36,115 bases of DNA from the NCBI GenBank assembly GCA_027491255.1, contig JAIXWM010000026.1, positions 1-36,115 of the forward strand, in the 5' to 3' direction. The translations under genes were made by a program, and so were the position numbers. How positions within the stretch are numbered: position 1 is the stretch's first letter; the number at the start of each line of letters is the position of its first letter. Shown here piece by piece: positions 1-12,000 of the stretch. The notes beneath the pieces were generated by a model. The model saw only the letters and a program-made list of their open reading frames with translations. It searched no databases and was not told where the DNA came from. Origin of the DNA: Rubrivivax sp. GTDB lineage: Bacteria; Pseudomonadota; Gammaproteobacteria; Burkholderiales; Burkholderiaceae_C.

Positions 1-3000
1 CCAATTGGCGCCGGTCCCGCTCGTGATCACCGACCCGTCGACCATCGCCACCCCGGCGTCGGCCTGCACGTCCACCGTGCCGCCCGCCGTCGTGAGGTCA
101 GCCGTCGCGTCGTTCAGCCTCACCCCGTCCTTCGAGAGGACGCTGAGGTGACCGCCGCTGCTGCTCAGCGCGGCGTTCAACACGACGTCGGCCGTCGTGG
201 CCTCCGCCGTCTCGCCCGTGCTCAGCAGGATGTCCTGCGTCGCCGTGATCTCGCCCGTGCCCAGCGTCGTCGTGATGCCGCCGTTCAGCGTCACCAGCAC
301 CAGGTCGCCGCCGCTGGCCAGGTCCTCCTGGCTCACCGCCGTGCCCGTCGTCGCCGTCGTGCCGTCCACCGCCACCCGGTTCACGCTCAGGCTCACCGCG
401 TCCACCGTCATCGCGTCGGCCTCGGTCACGAAGATCGCGCCCGTCGTCGTCTTCGCGCTCAGCACGCCCACCGCCGTCTCCAGCGGGTTCGTGCTCGCGC
501 CGATCGCCGCCCCGGCCGTCACCAGCAGCTTGGCCGCCGTCACGTCCACCGCGCTCGTGTCGACCGCCAGGTCTAGCAAGCTGCCCGAGGCCAGCAGCGC
601 CACGCTGCCCGTGCCCGCGGCGATCTCGCCCACCGTCACGTCGCCGCCCAGCGCCTGCACCCGGACCGCGCCCCAATTAGCGCCGGTCCCGCTCGTGATC
701 ACCGACCCGTCGACCATCGCCACCCCGGCGTCAGCCTGCACGTCCACCGTGCCGCCCGCCGTCGTGACGTCAGCCGTCGCGTCGTTCAGCCTCACCCCGT
801 CCTTCGCGATGACGCTGACATGACCGCCGCTGCTGCTCAACGCGGCGTTCAGCACGACGTCCGCAGCCGTGGTCTCCGGCAGTTCGCCCGCGCTCAACAG
901 CACGTCCGTGGCCGCCGTGATCTCGCCCGTGCCCAACGTCGTCGTGATGCCGCCGTCCATCGTCACCAGCACGAGGTCCGCACCGCTGGCCAGGTCTTCC
1001 TGGTTCACCGCCGTACCCGCCGTCGCCGTCGTGCCGTCCACCGCCACCCGGTTCACGCTCAAGCTCACCGCGTCCACCGTCACCGCGTCGGCCTCGGTCA
1101 CGAAGACCGAACCCGTCGTGGTCTTGGCACTCAGCGTGCCCACTGCCGTGTCGAGGTGGTTGCTGCTCGAGCCGATCGCCGCGCCGGCCGTCACCAGCAG
1201 CCGGGCCGCCGTCACGTCCACCGCGCTCGTGTCGACCGCGAGGTCCAGCACGCTGCCCGAGGCCACCAGCGCCACGCTGCCCGTGCCTGCGGCAATCTCG
1301 CCCACCGTCACGTCGCCGCCCAGCGCCTGCACCCGCACCGCGCCGCCCGTGCTGGTGATCACCGAGCCGTCGACCATCGCCACCCCGGCGTCGGCCTGTA
1401 CATCCACCGTGCCACCCGCCGTCGTGACGTCAGCCGTCGCGTGGTTCAGGCTCACCCCGTCCTTCGAGACCACGCTGACGTGGCCGCCCGTGCTGCGCAG
1501 CGCCGCGTTCAGCACCACATCGGCCACCGTCAGTGCCTCGTTCGCGGCGTTGCCCGCCGACTCGCCCGTGCTAAGCAGGATGTCCTGCGCCGCCGTGATC
1601 TCGCCCGTGCCCAGCGCCGTCGTGATGCCGCCGTTCAGCGTCAACAGCACCAGGTCGCCGCCACTGGCCAGGTCTTCCTGGCTCGCCGCCGTGCCCGTCG
1701 TCGCCGTCGTGCCGTCAGCCGCCACCCGGTTCACGCTCAGGCTCACCGCGTCCACCGTCACCGCGTCGGCTTCGGTCACGAAGATCGAACCCGTCGTGGT
1801 CTTCGCGCTCAGCGTGCCCACCGCCGTCTCCAGCGCGTTGGCGCTGACGCCGACCGCCGCGCCGGCCGTCACCAGCAGCTTGGCCGCCGTCACGTCCACC
1901 GCGCTCGTGTCGACCGCGAGGTCAAGCACGCTGCCCGAGGCCAGCAGCGCCACGCTGCCCGTGCCGGCGGCGATCTCGCCCACCGTCACGTCGCCGCCCA
2001 GCGCCTGCACCCGCACCGCGCCGCCCGCACTGGCAGCCACGGAACCATCGGCCATCGCCACGCCGGCGCCCGCCAGCACGTCGATGCTGCCCCCGAGCGT
2101 GCGCACGTCGCCGTCGGCGGCCATCAGCACAGCCGCGCCGGCCTGCAAGGTGATCGCCCCGGTGTCGGTGTCCACCGACGCGTTCAAGCTCACCTGCCCG
2201 TCCACGCTGCGCAGCAGCAGGTTGCCCGTTGCGCTGACTTGGACGCTGCCGCCGCTCATCAGGGTCAGGTCATTGCCCGCTCCCGCGGCAGTGATCGTCA
2301 CGCTCCCGCTGGCGCTCACCCCTTGGATGTCCAGGTCCCCGGCGGCATCGATGTCGAGGCGGCCGGCGACGTTGGCATTGACCACGGCAAGCCCGTTGGT
2401 CTCGTTGACAAAACCACCGCCTGTGCCCGCCGTCAGGGTCAGCCGATCGACGGTCGTGCCCAGCGGCAGCGCTGCCGTTGCGACGCTGCCCGAAGCACCC
2501 GTGCGCACGACGAGGTCGGCAGACAGAACACTGCTGCCTCCCGCGGCGGACAGGACGGAGCCGGCCGCCGTGGCCGACGCGTCCAGCGTCACCGTCCGGC
2601 CGCCTGCATCGATGCGTGCCACCGTCAACGAGCCGCTCGTCGTCAGGAGCGTGACGTCGCCGTCGCTGTCGATCCCGTTGTGGCTGACGCCGAAGCCTTC
2701 CACCGTGCCGACGGTCAAGCCGTCGCTTTCCTGGACATAGGCGCCGGCCGTACCGACGTCCATTGCCAGGGTCGTCACCTGGATCTCCAAGGGGTCCAAG
2801 GCCGAGCCCGCCCCCTTCGTGGCCGTGGTGCGCACGAACAGGCCCTGGGCCACGACATCCACGCCGGCGTCGCCGTCGACGAGATCGCGGCCGATATCCA
2901 GCAGCACATCACCCGCGGTGGATGCGACTGCCGTGAGGACGAGGTCGCGCCCCGTCACGATCATCAGGTCACCCGAAGCGGTGATGCCCGTGGCGCCCGC

Positions 3001-6000
3001 TGCCGCAGTCATCACCACGTCACCGGCGCTCGCCAGACGCACCGTCGACTGGCCCACGATCGCGCGCTGCAGCGTGAGGTCGTCACCGGCCAGCGCGCCA
3101 TGCATCCAGGACACGGCACCCGTGCTCGTCAGACCCGACTGGGCAGCGTCCGTTTGTGACGTCACCGCGCCGCCAAGTCCGACGCGGTTCACGCTCATCG
3201 CAGCCGTATCGCCGACCACGACGTCGCCGCTCGAGGACAGATACGCCCCCGCCGCGCCCACTGCGCCGCTGAGCGTGGGCACCGACAGATCCAGCGCGTT
3301 GGTCGATTCCCCGAGCCCACCGACGGTGAACTTCAGAGCCGTCGACGCGACGACGTTGGCGCCTGTGCCGGCGGCGGGCTTCGCATCGGTCACCGTGCCG
3401 GTGGCCACAAGGCTCACCTGCGGCGCCGTGACCACGCCCAGCGCCATGCCTGCGCTCGACTGCAGACGCGCCACCGTGGCAGCCGTCACGGTCGCACCGT
3501 CGCTCATCGTCAGCGCGCCTGCGACGCTGCGCAGGTCGACCGTCGCCGCCGACGAAGTCACCGACCCCGCGGCCGACATCGCCAGGCTCGTGCCGCCGGC
3601 CAGGCTGACCGAACCCGCGGTGCTCGTCACCGCCGCCTGCACCGTCATCGCGCCGCCGGACTGCAACAGCAGGTGCCCCGAGGCTTGCACGCCTGCGGCC
3701 ACCGTCAGCCCATGCCCGCTGCGTGTGCCCGCATCGACCACCACCGTACCGGCCGCGGCCGTCGCCTGCGCCGCCGTGGCCATGGCCACGGGGGTCGCGA
3801 CGCCGTCGGTGCCGACGCTGGCGACCGAGCGCGCCTGCAGGCCGCCGAGCTGCACCCCATCGACATCGCGCAGGAAGACGCTGCCCGTGGTGCTGGTGAA
3901 CGAGAGCTTCTCGGCCTCGGTCTCGAGCGCCGTGCCCAAGCGGCCGATATCGCCGCCGGCGACGAGCTCGAACTGCCCGCCGAGGAGGTTGCCCTCGCGC
4001 CGGGCCAACAGGTCGTCGTTCTGCGCGTCGAGGATGGCGCCCGAGGCCTGCAGGCGCGCTGCGCCCGCCACCCCGGTCTTCAGGATGCCCACCACCAGGT
4101 CGCCGGCAAGCGCCTCCAACACGATCTCGCCGTCATTGACGATGACCTGCGCGTCCGTCTGCATGTCGATGGAGGTGGTCGCCCGCATCGACACCGACTT
4201 GCCCAGACCCTCGGCCTGGACCGTGGGCGCGTAGTTCGTCACCAAGGCATCGGCGAGCTGGATCGACGCGGCCGAATCGAGACGCACGTTGCCGGTCGAC
4301 GACGTGATGTCGGACTCGACGAGGATGCGCTTGCCCGCCGCACTGGTCTTGAGCAGTACGTTGCCCGTGGCCTCCACCGGCCCGGACACCCGCAGTTCAC
4401 CCGACGTCGACACGAGGACCAGCGAACCGGTGGCGTCAGCGTCGCTGGCGGTCGAGCTTGTGCCGACGTCGATCGAGTTGCTGCCGCTGCCGTGGGTGCC
4501 CGTGATGCTCAGGTCGTCGCGCTCGGTGATGAAGACACCGCCCGCGCTGCCGTTGGACAAGGCCAGCGAGCCGATGTCGGTCAACAGGTGCGTCGTCCCG
4601 ATACCGATGCCCGCACTGGCGCGCAGGATGGCGCTGCCGGTGCGCACGATCAGGTTCTCGGCCAGGGCGGTGGACGCACTGTCGGCACGGGTCCCGTTCA
4701 ACACATCCGTGATCGTGCCGGCCGAAGCCTCGACCAGGGCCGTGGCCTCGGCTTCGAGCCGCGACAACTTGACATCGCGGCCGGCCAGCACGTTGATCGC
4801 GCCGACGTTCGACGCGCCCACGGCGACCAGTGCCGCCCCGCTGTCCTGCACCACGTCGCGCGCCGCAGAGACCTGGATGAAGCCATCGGCCGAGATGTCG
4901 GCCTGGAGCAGCACATCGCGGCCGAGCGCATCGACCAGGATCTGCCCGACCGTGTTGGTCATCGCCGCCTTGACGACGACGTCGCGCGCCGCCTCGACAT
5001 CGATCATTCCGCCGTTGGCGGAGACGGTGTGTTCGAGCACCAGATCGGCGTCGGTACCGCGAGCGTTCAGGGCGATGCCGCCGCTGCCGGCGCTGTTCAC
5101 GCCGAGGCCGCCCTGCGCCGCCGCCAGGACCGTGAGGACGCCGGCCGTCGTCGACACCGTCACCTGTCCGGTGCCGGTCTGCGACAGGCGCAGGACATCC
5201 ATGGCACCGCCCGAAGCCAGCTCGGTCAGCACCACCGCGCCGCTGGTCGTGTTGGTCGCGTCGACCTCCTTGACGTCCAGGAAGCGCAGGTCGATGCCGA
5301 TGGCCGTGCGCACGGTCAAGGTGTCGGCGGACAGCGCCTCGCTCGAGACGCCGTCACCGACGTTGCCGCTGGCGTTGCTCTGCAGCACCAGCCCGGAGGC
5401 CGAATACAGCGAGACATCGTCGCGGTCCGTGATGCCCGCCTGGATCCGGTTCTGGATCGTGATGTTGTTCACCGCGTCCAGCGCGATGCTGCCATCGACC
5501 TGCAGGAACAAGCTCGAGCTGCCCGGGATGTCAGCGACGACGATGCTGCCGCCGTAGACCTCCAGGTCGTCCCAGATCAGCGGTTGCGAGCCCGCCTGGG
5601 GCCCGGTGTGGGCGCCGATGCGCACCTCGCCCGCGCCACTGACGGCGTGGCCCGCCTGCACGTGACCCACCACGACCTTCGTGAAGCCGTCGGACAGCGC
5701 CACCAGGTCGTTGGAGGACAGGTTCAGGCGTGTCGCGTCGGAGTACGGCGGGTCACCGAGCTCGGTGGCCAGCGTCTGGGTGGCCGTGCGCAAGGTCAGG
5801 GAACCGTCGCCGGACACCGTTCGCGTGCCGCCGAGGAAGTCGATCTCGTCACCCTCGATGACGATGTTGCCGCCGGTGACCGTGAGGGACTTGTCGAAGA
5901 AGACGTTCTGCGCGTTCGTGATGACGAGGTCGCCGCCGATGATGCGCACGGCGCCCTTGAACAGGACGGTGCCGCTGGCCGCGATGGTGAGGTCGCCGTG

Positions 6001-9000
6001 CAGCAGCACATCGCCTTCGAAGGTCACGTCGTCCGGCAGGTTGAACACCCCAGGGCTGACCTGCACACCCGCGACAGTGAACCCTTCCATCGGGTCTTGC
6101 GCATAGATGTCCTGGCCCGGCTCGGCATAGCCGACGTCGCCGGCGATGACCACGTTGCCCGGCGCCTTCAAGGTCAGCGAATCATCCACGTGCGCGCCGG
6201 TCCAGCCGACCACGACGTTCTCCACGCCCGCGACCGGTGCCTGGTTCAGCGTCAAGGTCGTGCCGACAAGCGTGTAGTCGGTCGCCGGCAGCAACTGCCC
6301 GCCGATGCGGACGTTCACGGCCGCAGGCGATGTGGTGAGGGTGAAGACCCGGTTCGTCCCGTTGCCGCTGAACTTGTTCTCGACGCGATCGCTGTCACCG
6401 TTGATGATGTGCCAGTTCTCGCCGCCGATGTACATGTTGCCGCTGCCGTCCGCACCGGCCGTGGCCACGACGGCGCCGGTGATGATGAGCGAGTCGTTCA
6501 AGGACAGGGTGTCGGTGGTCGTGACCGGCGCGTTCTGGTTCCAGTACGTCGTGAAGCCCGAGCCCGTGATTTCGAAATTGCCCGCCACCGAGACGGGCTG
6601 GTTCAGCTGGATCTTGCCGCCGATCACCGGGTTGTTCAGCACCACGTCGTCCTTGAAGGCGATCGTGGACGTGCCGGAGGTCGTGCCGAAGACGATCTCG
6701 TTGCTGCTGAACTGGTCGCCGATGTTGATGGCAGAGAAGCCCGGCTGCAGGTAGCCCAGCTCGGTCATGTCGACGTTGTAGGTGCCGGCCTGGGTGGAGC
6801 CGAACACCATGGTGCCGGTCTTGTCCAGGTTGGACAGCGTCAGCGAGCCGTCGGCGCTGCGTACCGCGGCGCTGAGATCGACGTCGTAGCCGCCCAGGTC
6901 GACCTTGTCGCCGTTGCCGTCGATCACGCCCTGCATCTTCAGGGTGCCGTTCAGGGTCGACAACACGGTCTCGCCGCCCTTGCTGCCCGCGCCATCGGTG
7001 GAATTGCCCAGCGACAGCACCTCGATCGCGTCCGAGGCCAGCATGTACATGGCGCCGCGGTCGCTGCTCGAGGTGTTGAGCTTGCTGCCGTTGAGCATGA
7101 TCGAGCCGGGCGACAGGTCGAACCCGGGCACCGCCTGGCCGATCGAGCCCATCACGGAGATCCGGATCAGACCATCGCTGCCCGTGCCGGTGGCCTGGAT
7201 GAAGGGACCGTAGTCCAGACGCAGGTCTGTTCCGTTGGCCAGATGCTGGGCCGCGATGTGCGGCTGCAGCTTGGCGACTTCCACGCCGCCGGTGGGCTTC
7301 TCGGCCGCGTAGAAACCACGCGACATCAGCCATTGGATCTCGGGGTCGAAATCGGTGCTGGTCGGCTTCAGTCGCCAGTTGTCCTTGTAGTCGACGCCGT
7401 TCACCGTCGTGATCTTGCCCGCGTTCAGCAGGCTGCCGCGGGTGACGATGACCGTCACGTTGACGCCGCGGATGACGTCGGCGAGCAGGAAATCGCCGCC
7501 TTCGACCGTCAGGTCGACGTTGCCGGTCGTCGAGACGACACGGCTGTCGACGGCCAGCGTGCCGTTGTTGCCGCCGGCGTACAGGGCGATGTCGGACGCC
7601 GGCTCGGTGGCCACGATCTCGATCCACTCGCCGACGGTCCAGGCCTTGCCGACGGACGCGGCGAAGGTCACCGTGCCCGTGCCCACCGTCAGCGCCGCGG
7701 CGGAGGTTCCGCCCACGCCGCCGGAGGCGATCGTCCACGACGCGGCAGAGCCCGTCCCGGTCGTGTCCGTCACCGCAACGGTGATCTGACCCGTGGCCGG
7801 GTCGTATGCAGTGACCCGCCCGTACATCCCCTGACCCGACGTCACCGCGCCGGCGACCGTGATCTTGCCGTCCACGGTCGAGATCGACACATCGCCGCCA
7901 CCGTTCTGCTGGACACGGTTGATCGTCAGAGGCCCGAGTTCCACCAATCCGATGTCGCCGCCACCGCTGTTGCGCACATCCAGCGCCGCGACGTCGATCT
8001 CGATCGGGTTGAGCACGGAGCCGACGCCGCCGACGGCGTTGATGACCAGCTCGGCCGCCTGCGCAATGATGTCGATGCTGCCTTCGGCTGCGTCGACGAT
8101 GGCGCCGGAGTCGATCACGAGATCGGCGGCATTCGTCGTGCGCAGCTTGCCCAGTGTGATCTGGCCTGCGGCTTCCAGCCGCAGCGTGCCGCTGCCGGCG
8201 TTGACCTCGGTCTCGCCGGTCATCTCCAGCGTGCCGCCGCTGTCCAGGACCAGGTTGCCGCTGGTCGTGACGATGTCGCCGGTCGCGCCGAGCTTCATGT
8301 TGCCGGCCGACGTCAGCGTGACACCGCCGCTCGCGGTGGTGATCACCTGGTTGAGCTCGATGGCCCCGGCGGTGGTCGTCAGCGCGATGGTGTTGGCCCC
8401 AGCCGCGGTGAGCGATCCGTTCACCGTCAACGTGCCGCCCGCCACCACCGTGACGGCCGCCTTGTCGGTGCTCGTGATCTGCTCGATCACCAGGGCGTCC
8501 TTCTCGTAGACCGTGACAGCGCCCTTGGCCGCGATCGTCAGGCTGTCCATCTCCACCTGGGAGGTGGCGCTGCCCAAGCTCACGCTGCCGGCTGGCGCGC
8601 TCAGCACGACGTCGCCGCCGGAGGCAATCGAGGTGATGCTGATGCTGCCCGTCTTCGACGTCAGCGTGATGTCGCCCGCCACGCCGGTGATCGCACCGAT
8701 GGTCACGTTGCCGTCGGCCACGATCGCGACATCGCCGCCGCCCAGGATCCGCAGCGAGGTGAGGTTCAACGCACCCGCCTGGACGACGGTCAGGTCACCC
8801 GGCTGCGTCATCACGATGCTCATCGTGCCGACGTCGGTGGTCAGGCTCAGGTTGCCGCCCACGGAAACGCTGAGGCTCTCCGCGGTGACGGTGCCGCCGA
8901 GCGTGACGCCGCCGCTGGCCGAGAGTTGCACCGAGCCGCCATTGCTCGCACCGCCCGGAACGTTGCGGCCGACGTTGATGGGCGAGACGATGACGAGGTC

Positions 9001-12000
9001 GCTCGTGTCGTTGCCCGTGTCATTGGCGCCCGCCCTGAGGTTGATGAGTTCGCCGGCGTTTGGCGTGGTCGGCAGCGAGACGATGGTCAGGCTGTCGTTG
9101 GCCGCCAGGCCGAAACTTCCCGACGAGCGGTCCGGAATGACCAGGACGTAATCTCCCGGCACCGCCAGCGGGTTGGCCGGCGTGCCCACGCCGGTGTCCA
9201 CCTTGCCCGAAGTCGCGGTGAAGACGGTGTTGGCCTGTGTCGAAGCCAAAGTCAGCGTCTGCGTGACGTCATTGCGGGTCACGTTGACCAGCCCGGTGGC
9301 CTCGAGCTTGAACTCGAGGGCGGCGAGCACACTGCTCCAGGCCGTGGTGATCGACTGCCCGTTGACCAGCTGCGCCTGCCCCACCGACACCGCATGCTTG
9401 ACCCCATTCAGGGTCACGCTGTATTCCACGTCCGACGCCGCAGCGGCGCCGCCGCCCGGAACGACCACGGTGGAGACCTGCGTGGCGCTCACGCCCGCTG
9501 CTGTCGGTGTCGTGACCGCCCCGTTGACCGCCGAAGCCGGCGACGAGACCACATCGAACGCCCCCACACCCGAGACCGTGAAGTCCTGGTTGTTGAGCTT
9601 GCCGGTCAGGGTCAGGGTGCGGGTCGCCGCGTCGAAGGTCGCCGTCGCGACGCCACCGGCGTTGATCTTGCCGCTCAACCCGGTCGCGGTGTTGTCCAAC
9701 ACTTCCGTCCAGGTGGGATTGGCGTCGGTATCGACGGAATAGGTCTCGGCCACCCCGCCCGCAGGGGTGAGCGTCAGCGTGAAGCGTTGGTTCGCCGTCA
9801 GGTTGATGTTCGAGAAGACAACCCGGCTGACCTGCTTGGACACGCTGGGTGTGGTCGTCGGTGTCGAGCCGTCGTCACTGACGACCGCCGGCCGGACCAG
9901 TGTCAACCCGGCCACGCCGAAGGACTGGTTCGTGGCGTCGGCTTCGAGCACCAGGACCTGCCGCACGCTGTCATAGGTGGCCGACAGACCGTTGGCGGTG
10001 TCGGCGTTGACGGCCGTCACCATCTGGCTCAGCACTTCCGAAGCGGTGCGGACCTTGTCGTGGAAGACGGCCAGGGAGCGGACCTCGATCGCCGACACGC
10101 CGGAGACGCCGGACGTGATCGTGAGCTTGCGCGTCGCGGCATCCACCGTGACACGGTCCGTGGTGACGCCGCCGGAGACGGTGGGTGCAAACGGCTGCAC
10201 GCCATTGACGCTGATGGCCTCGACGGCACTCTTCAGGCCGTTCAGCACCGACGCCCAGTCGGTGGCTGCGACGGTGAAGCTGGCCGTGCCGCCCGACTCC
10301 GTGCCTGACCTCGTCCAGCCCAGGGTCAGATTGATCTTCTGCCCGGCGCTCGGGGTGAAGTCGTCGAAGTTCACGACGAGGTTGCCCGTGCCTTCGCCCG
10401 TGGTCACCGCCGGCAGCACAGTCGGCGTGGCCAGGAACTCGCGGTCGTTCGTGAGGCCGGTGAGCACGAGCTTGCCGTTGGCCACCGACGCGGTGACGAA
10501 ACTCCCGGATTGGGCGTTGATCTGGGCCCTCAAGGCCGACAGAACCTCATCGATCTCGATCGTCGAGTTGCTGTTCGCGTCCAGAGCGCTCGTCACCTGC
10601 ACCGTGTAGGCGAAATCCGTGACCGTCACGGACCCCGCGCTGGTGTCGGTGACGACGGACAGCAAGCCCAGGCGATAGGTCGAGCCCAGATCCGGGGTGG
10701 CCCCGAAGTCCAGCTCATCGATCTGGACACGGCTCGCAGTGGCCGTCTGAGTCGTCGTGGCGATCGGCTGATCGACTGGCGTCCTGACGCGGTAGTCGGC
10801 CGCCACCTGGTAGTTGAGGACCTGACCCGCCGAGTTGGTCAGCACCAGGGTGTACTTGTCGCCGGTCGACACCGTGACACTACTGGCCAGGCCCACCTCC
10901 GACACCTGCTTGACGCCGGTGGCCGGCGCGACGGTCGGGTTGGAACCGAACGCGCTCATGCGCTCGGCGGTGTCGACGCCGGCGGCATCGACCGTGAACG
11001 ACAGGTTGCTGTCGGTCGAGGTGAGCGTCAGCTTGCGCGCCGTCGCGTCGACGGTGACCGTGACGGCCTCGCCCGCCTCGAGCTGGCGCTCGAGCTCGGC
11101 AAGAACCCCAGCCCAGGTGTCCGCCACCGTGACCGTGCGTACCGAGGCCACGTTGGAGCCCGCCGCCAGGTCCAGGGCGGCTTCGAGCTTGCCGGCCAGG
11201 GTCTGGGGCGTCTCGCCCCCGGTCGCCGTGACCTGGGCCGTGTTCGCGCCCGCCGTCAGGGTGTAGGTGGAGCCGGGGAGGATGACGAGGTCCGACAGGT
11301 CGACGACCGTCAGGGCGTTGGCCTTCGAACCCTGCGAAATGGTGACCTGCCCCACGCTAGAGGCCGCCGCCATGGACACGGTCGATGCGCCCGCTCCCGA
11401 GGACACGGTGATGGACGAGCCATTCCCGGCGGCGGCGAAGGTCGCCGACGCGTCGATCAGGCTGGCCAGCGCCTGCGCGAGCTGGGCTGTCGTCGTGGAC
11501 TCGGTGACCGTGTGCCGGAACACCTCGCTGTCGATCGTCACCAGGTAGGTCAGCCCCTGCTGCGCCGTCAAGGAGCTCAGGTCGATGTGACGCGCGATGG
11601 CGGAAGGAGTGACCGAGCCCGGCGTCGAGGTGGTGGCCGTCACCACGGAGGCGACGAGCGTGGTCGCGGTCGCGTGGGCAACCGTCAGCTGCGTGCCCGA
11701 CGCCGCTGCGGAGTAGCCCGTCGCCGGATTGATCACCGTGGCGAACCGCGCCGCCAGCGCCGTCGCGTCGGAAGGATCGCCCAGCCCGCCGATCGCCACG
11801 CTGTAGGACGTTGCCGACGCGCCGGTGCCCAGCGTCATCGTCACGTTCGTCAGGCCGGCGAAGCTCAGGCCGCTGAAATTCACCTGCTGCGAGCGCGAGT
11901 CGCTGACCGTGAGTGCAGCAGTCGACGCACTCAGTCGCACCGACTCCGCGGCCGTGCCGCTGATCTCGAGCAGCGCATTCGTACCGACCTGGGTCGAGTA

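Larger units (their letters stand above)
2033..9130 (-). repeat. Beta-solenoid repeats, block 4 (longest)
   Basis: About 2,360 residues of haemagglutinin-like rungs. Typical phrases are SVQLSASGGVTLGGTVTAES near 8945-8885, ITLTSKTGSISITSIASGGD near 8675-8615 and VFLRDVDGVQLGGLQARSV-type strands near 3885-3835. Toward the low-coordinate end the rungs become increasingly regular (AAG/ASG turns, VxVxAxxGxVxL) and pass into the near-identical tandem repeats below 2033. Three less regular patches interrupt it: a Trp-containing segment near 7380-7200, a fibre-like module near 6360-6190, and the second DGFT module near 5700. Confidence 0.7.

Noticed and set aside
1..2032. The long direct repeats as a CRISPR array or insertion sequence
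   Set aside because: The units are 660-678 bp, coding, in frame and without spacers, terminal inverted repeats or a transposase. They are protein-level tandem repeats.
820..3159. Plus-strand 779-codon open frame as a real gene
   Set aside because: It has the same His/Arg-rich composition and mirrors the tandem repeats of the minus-strand gene, so its apparent internal repeats are inherited from them.
6395..7738. Minus-strand 447-codon ORF in another frame
   Set aside because: It is rich in Arg, Gly, His and Asp and overlaps the main frame completely. A frameshifted shadow of the real coding sequence.
3673..10308. Plus-strand 2,211-codon open frame as a real gene
   Set aside because: Its product is dominated by His, Arg, Asp, Gln, Ala and Gly with no domain pattern, whereas the opposite strand gives a coherent beta-repeat protein in the same codon register across the full window. 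It is a shadow.
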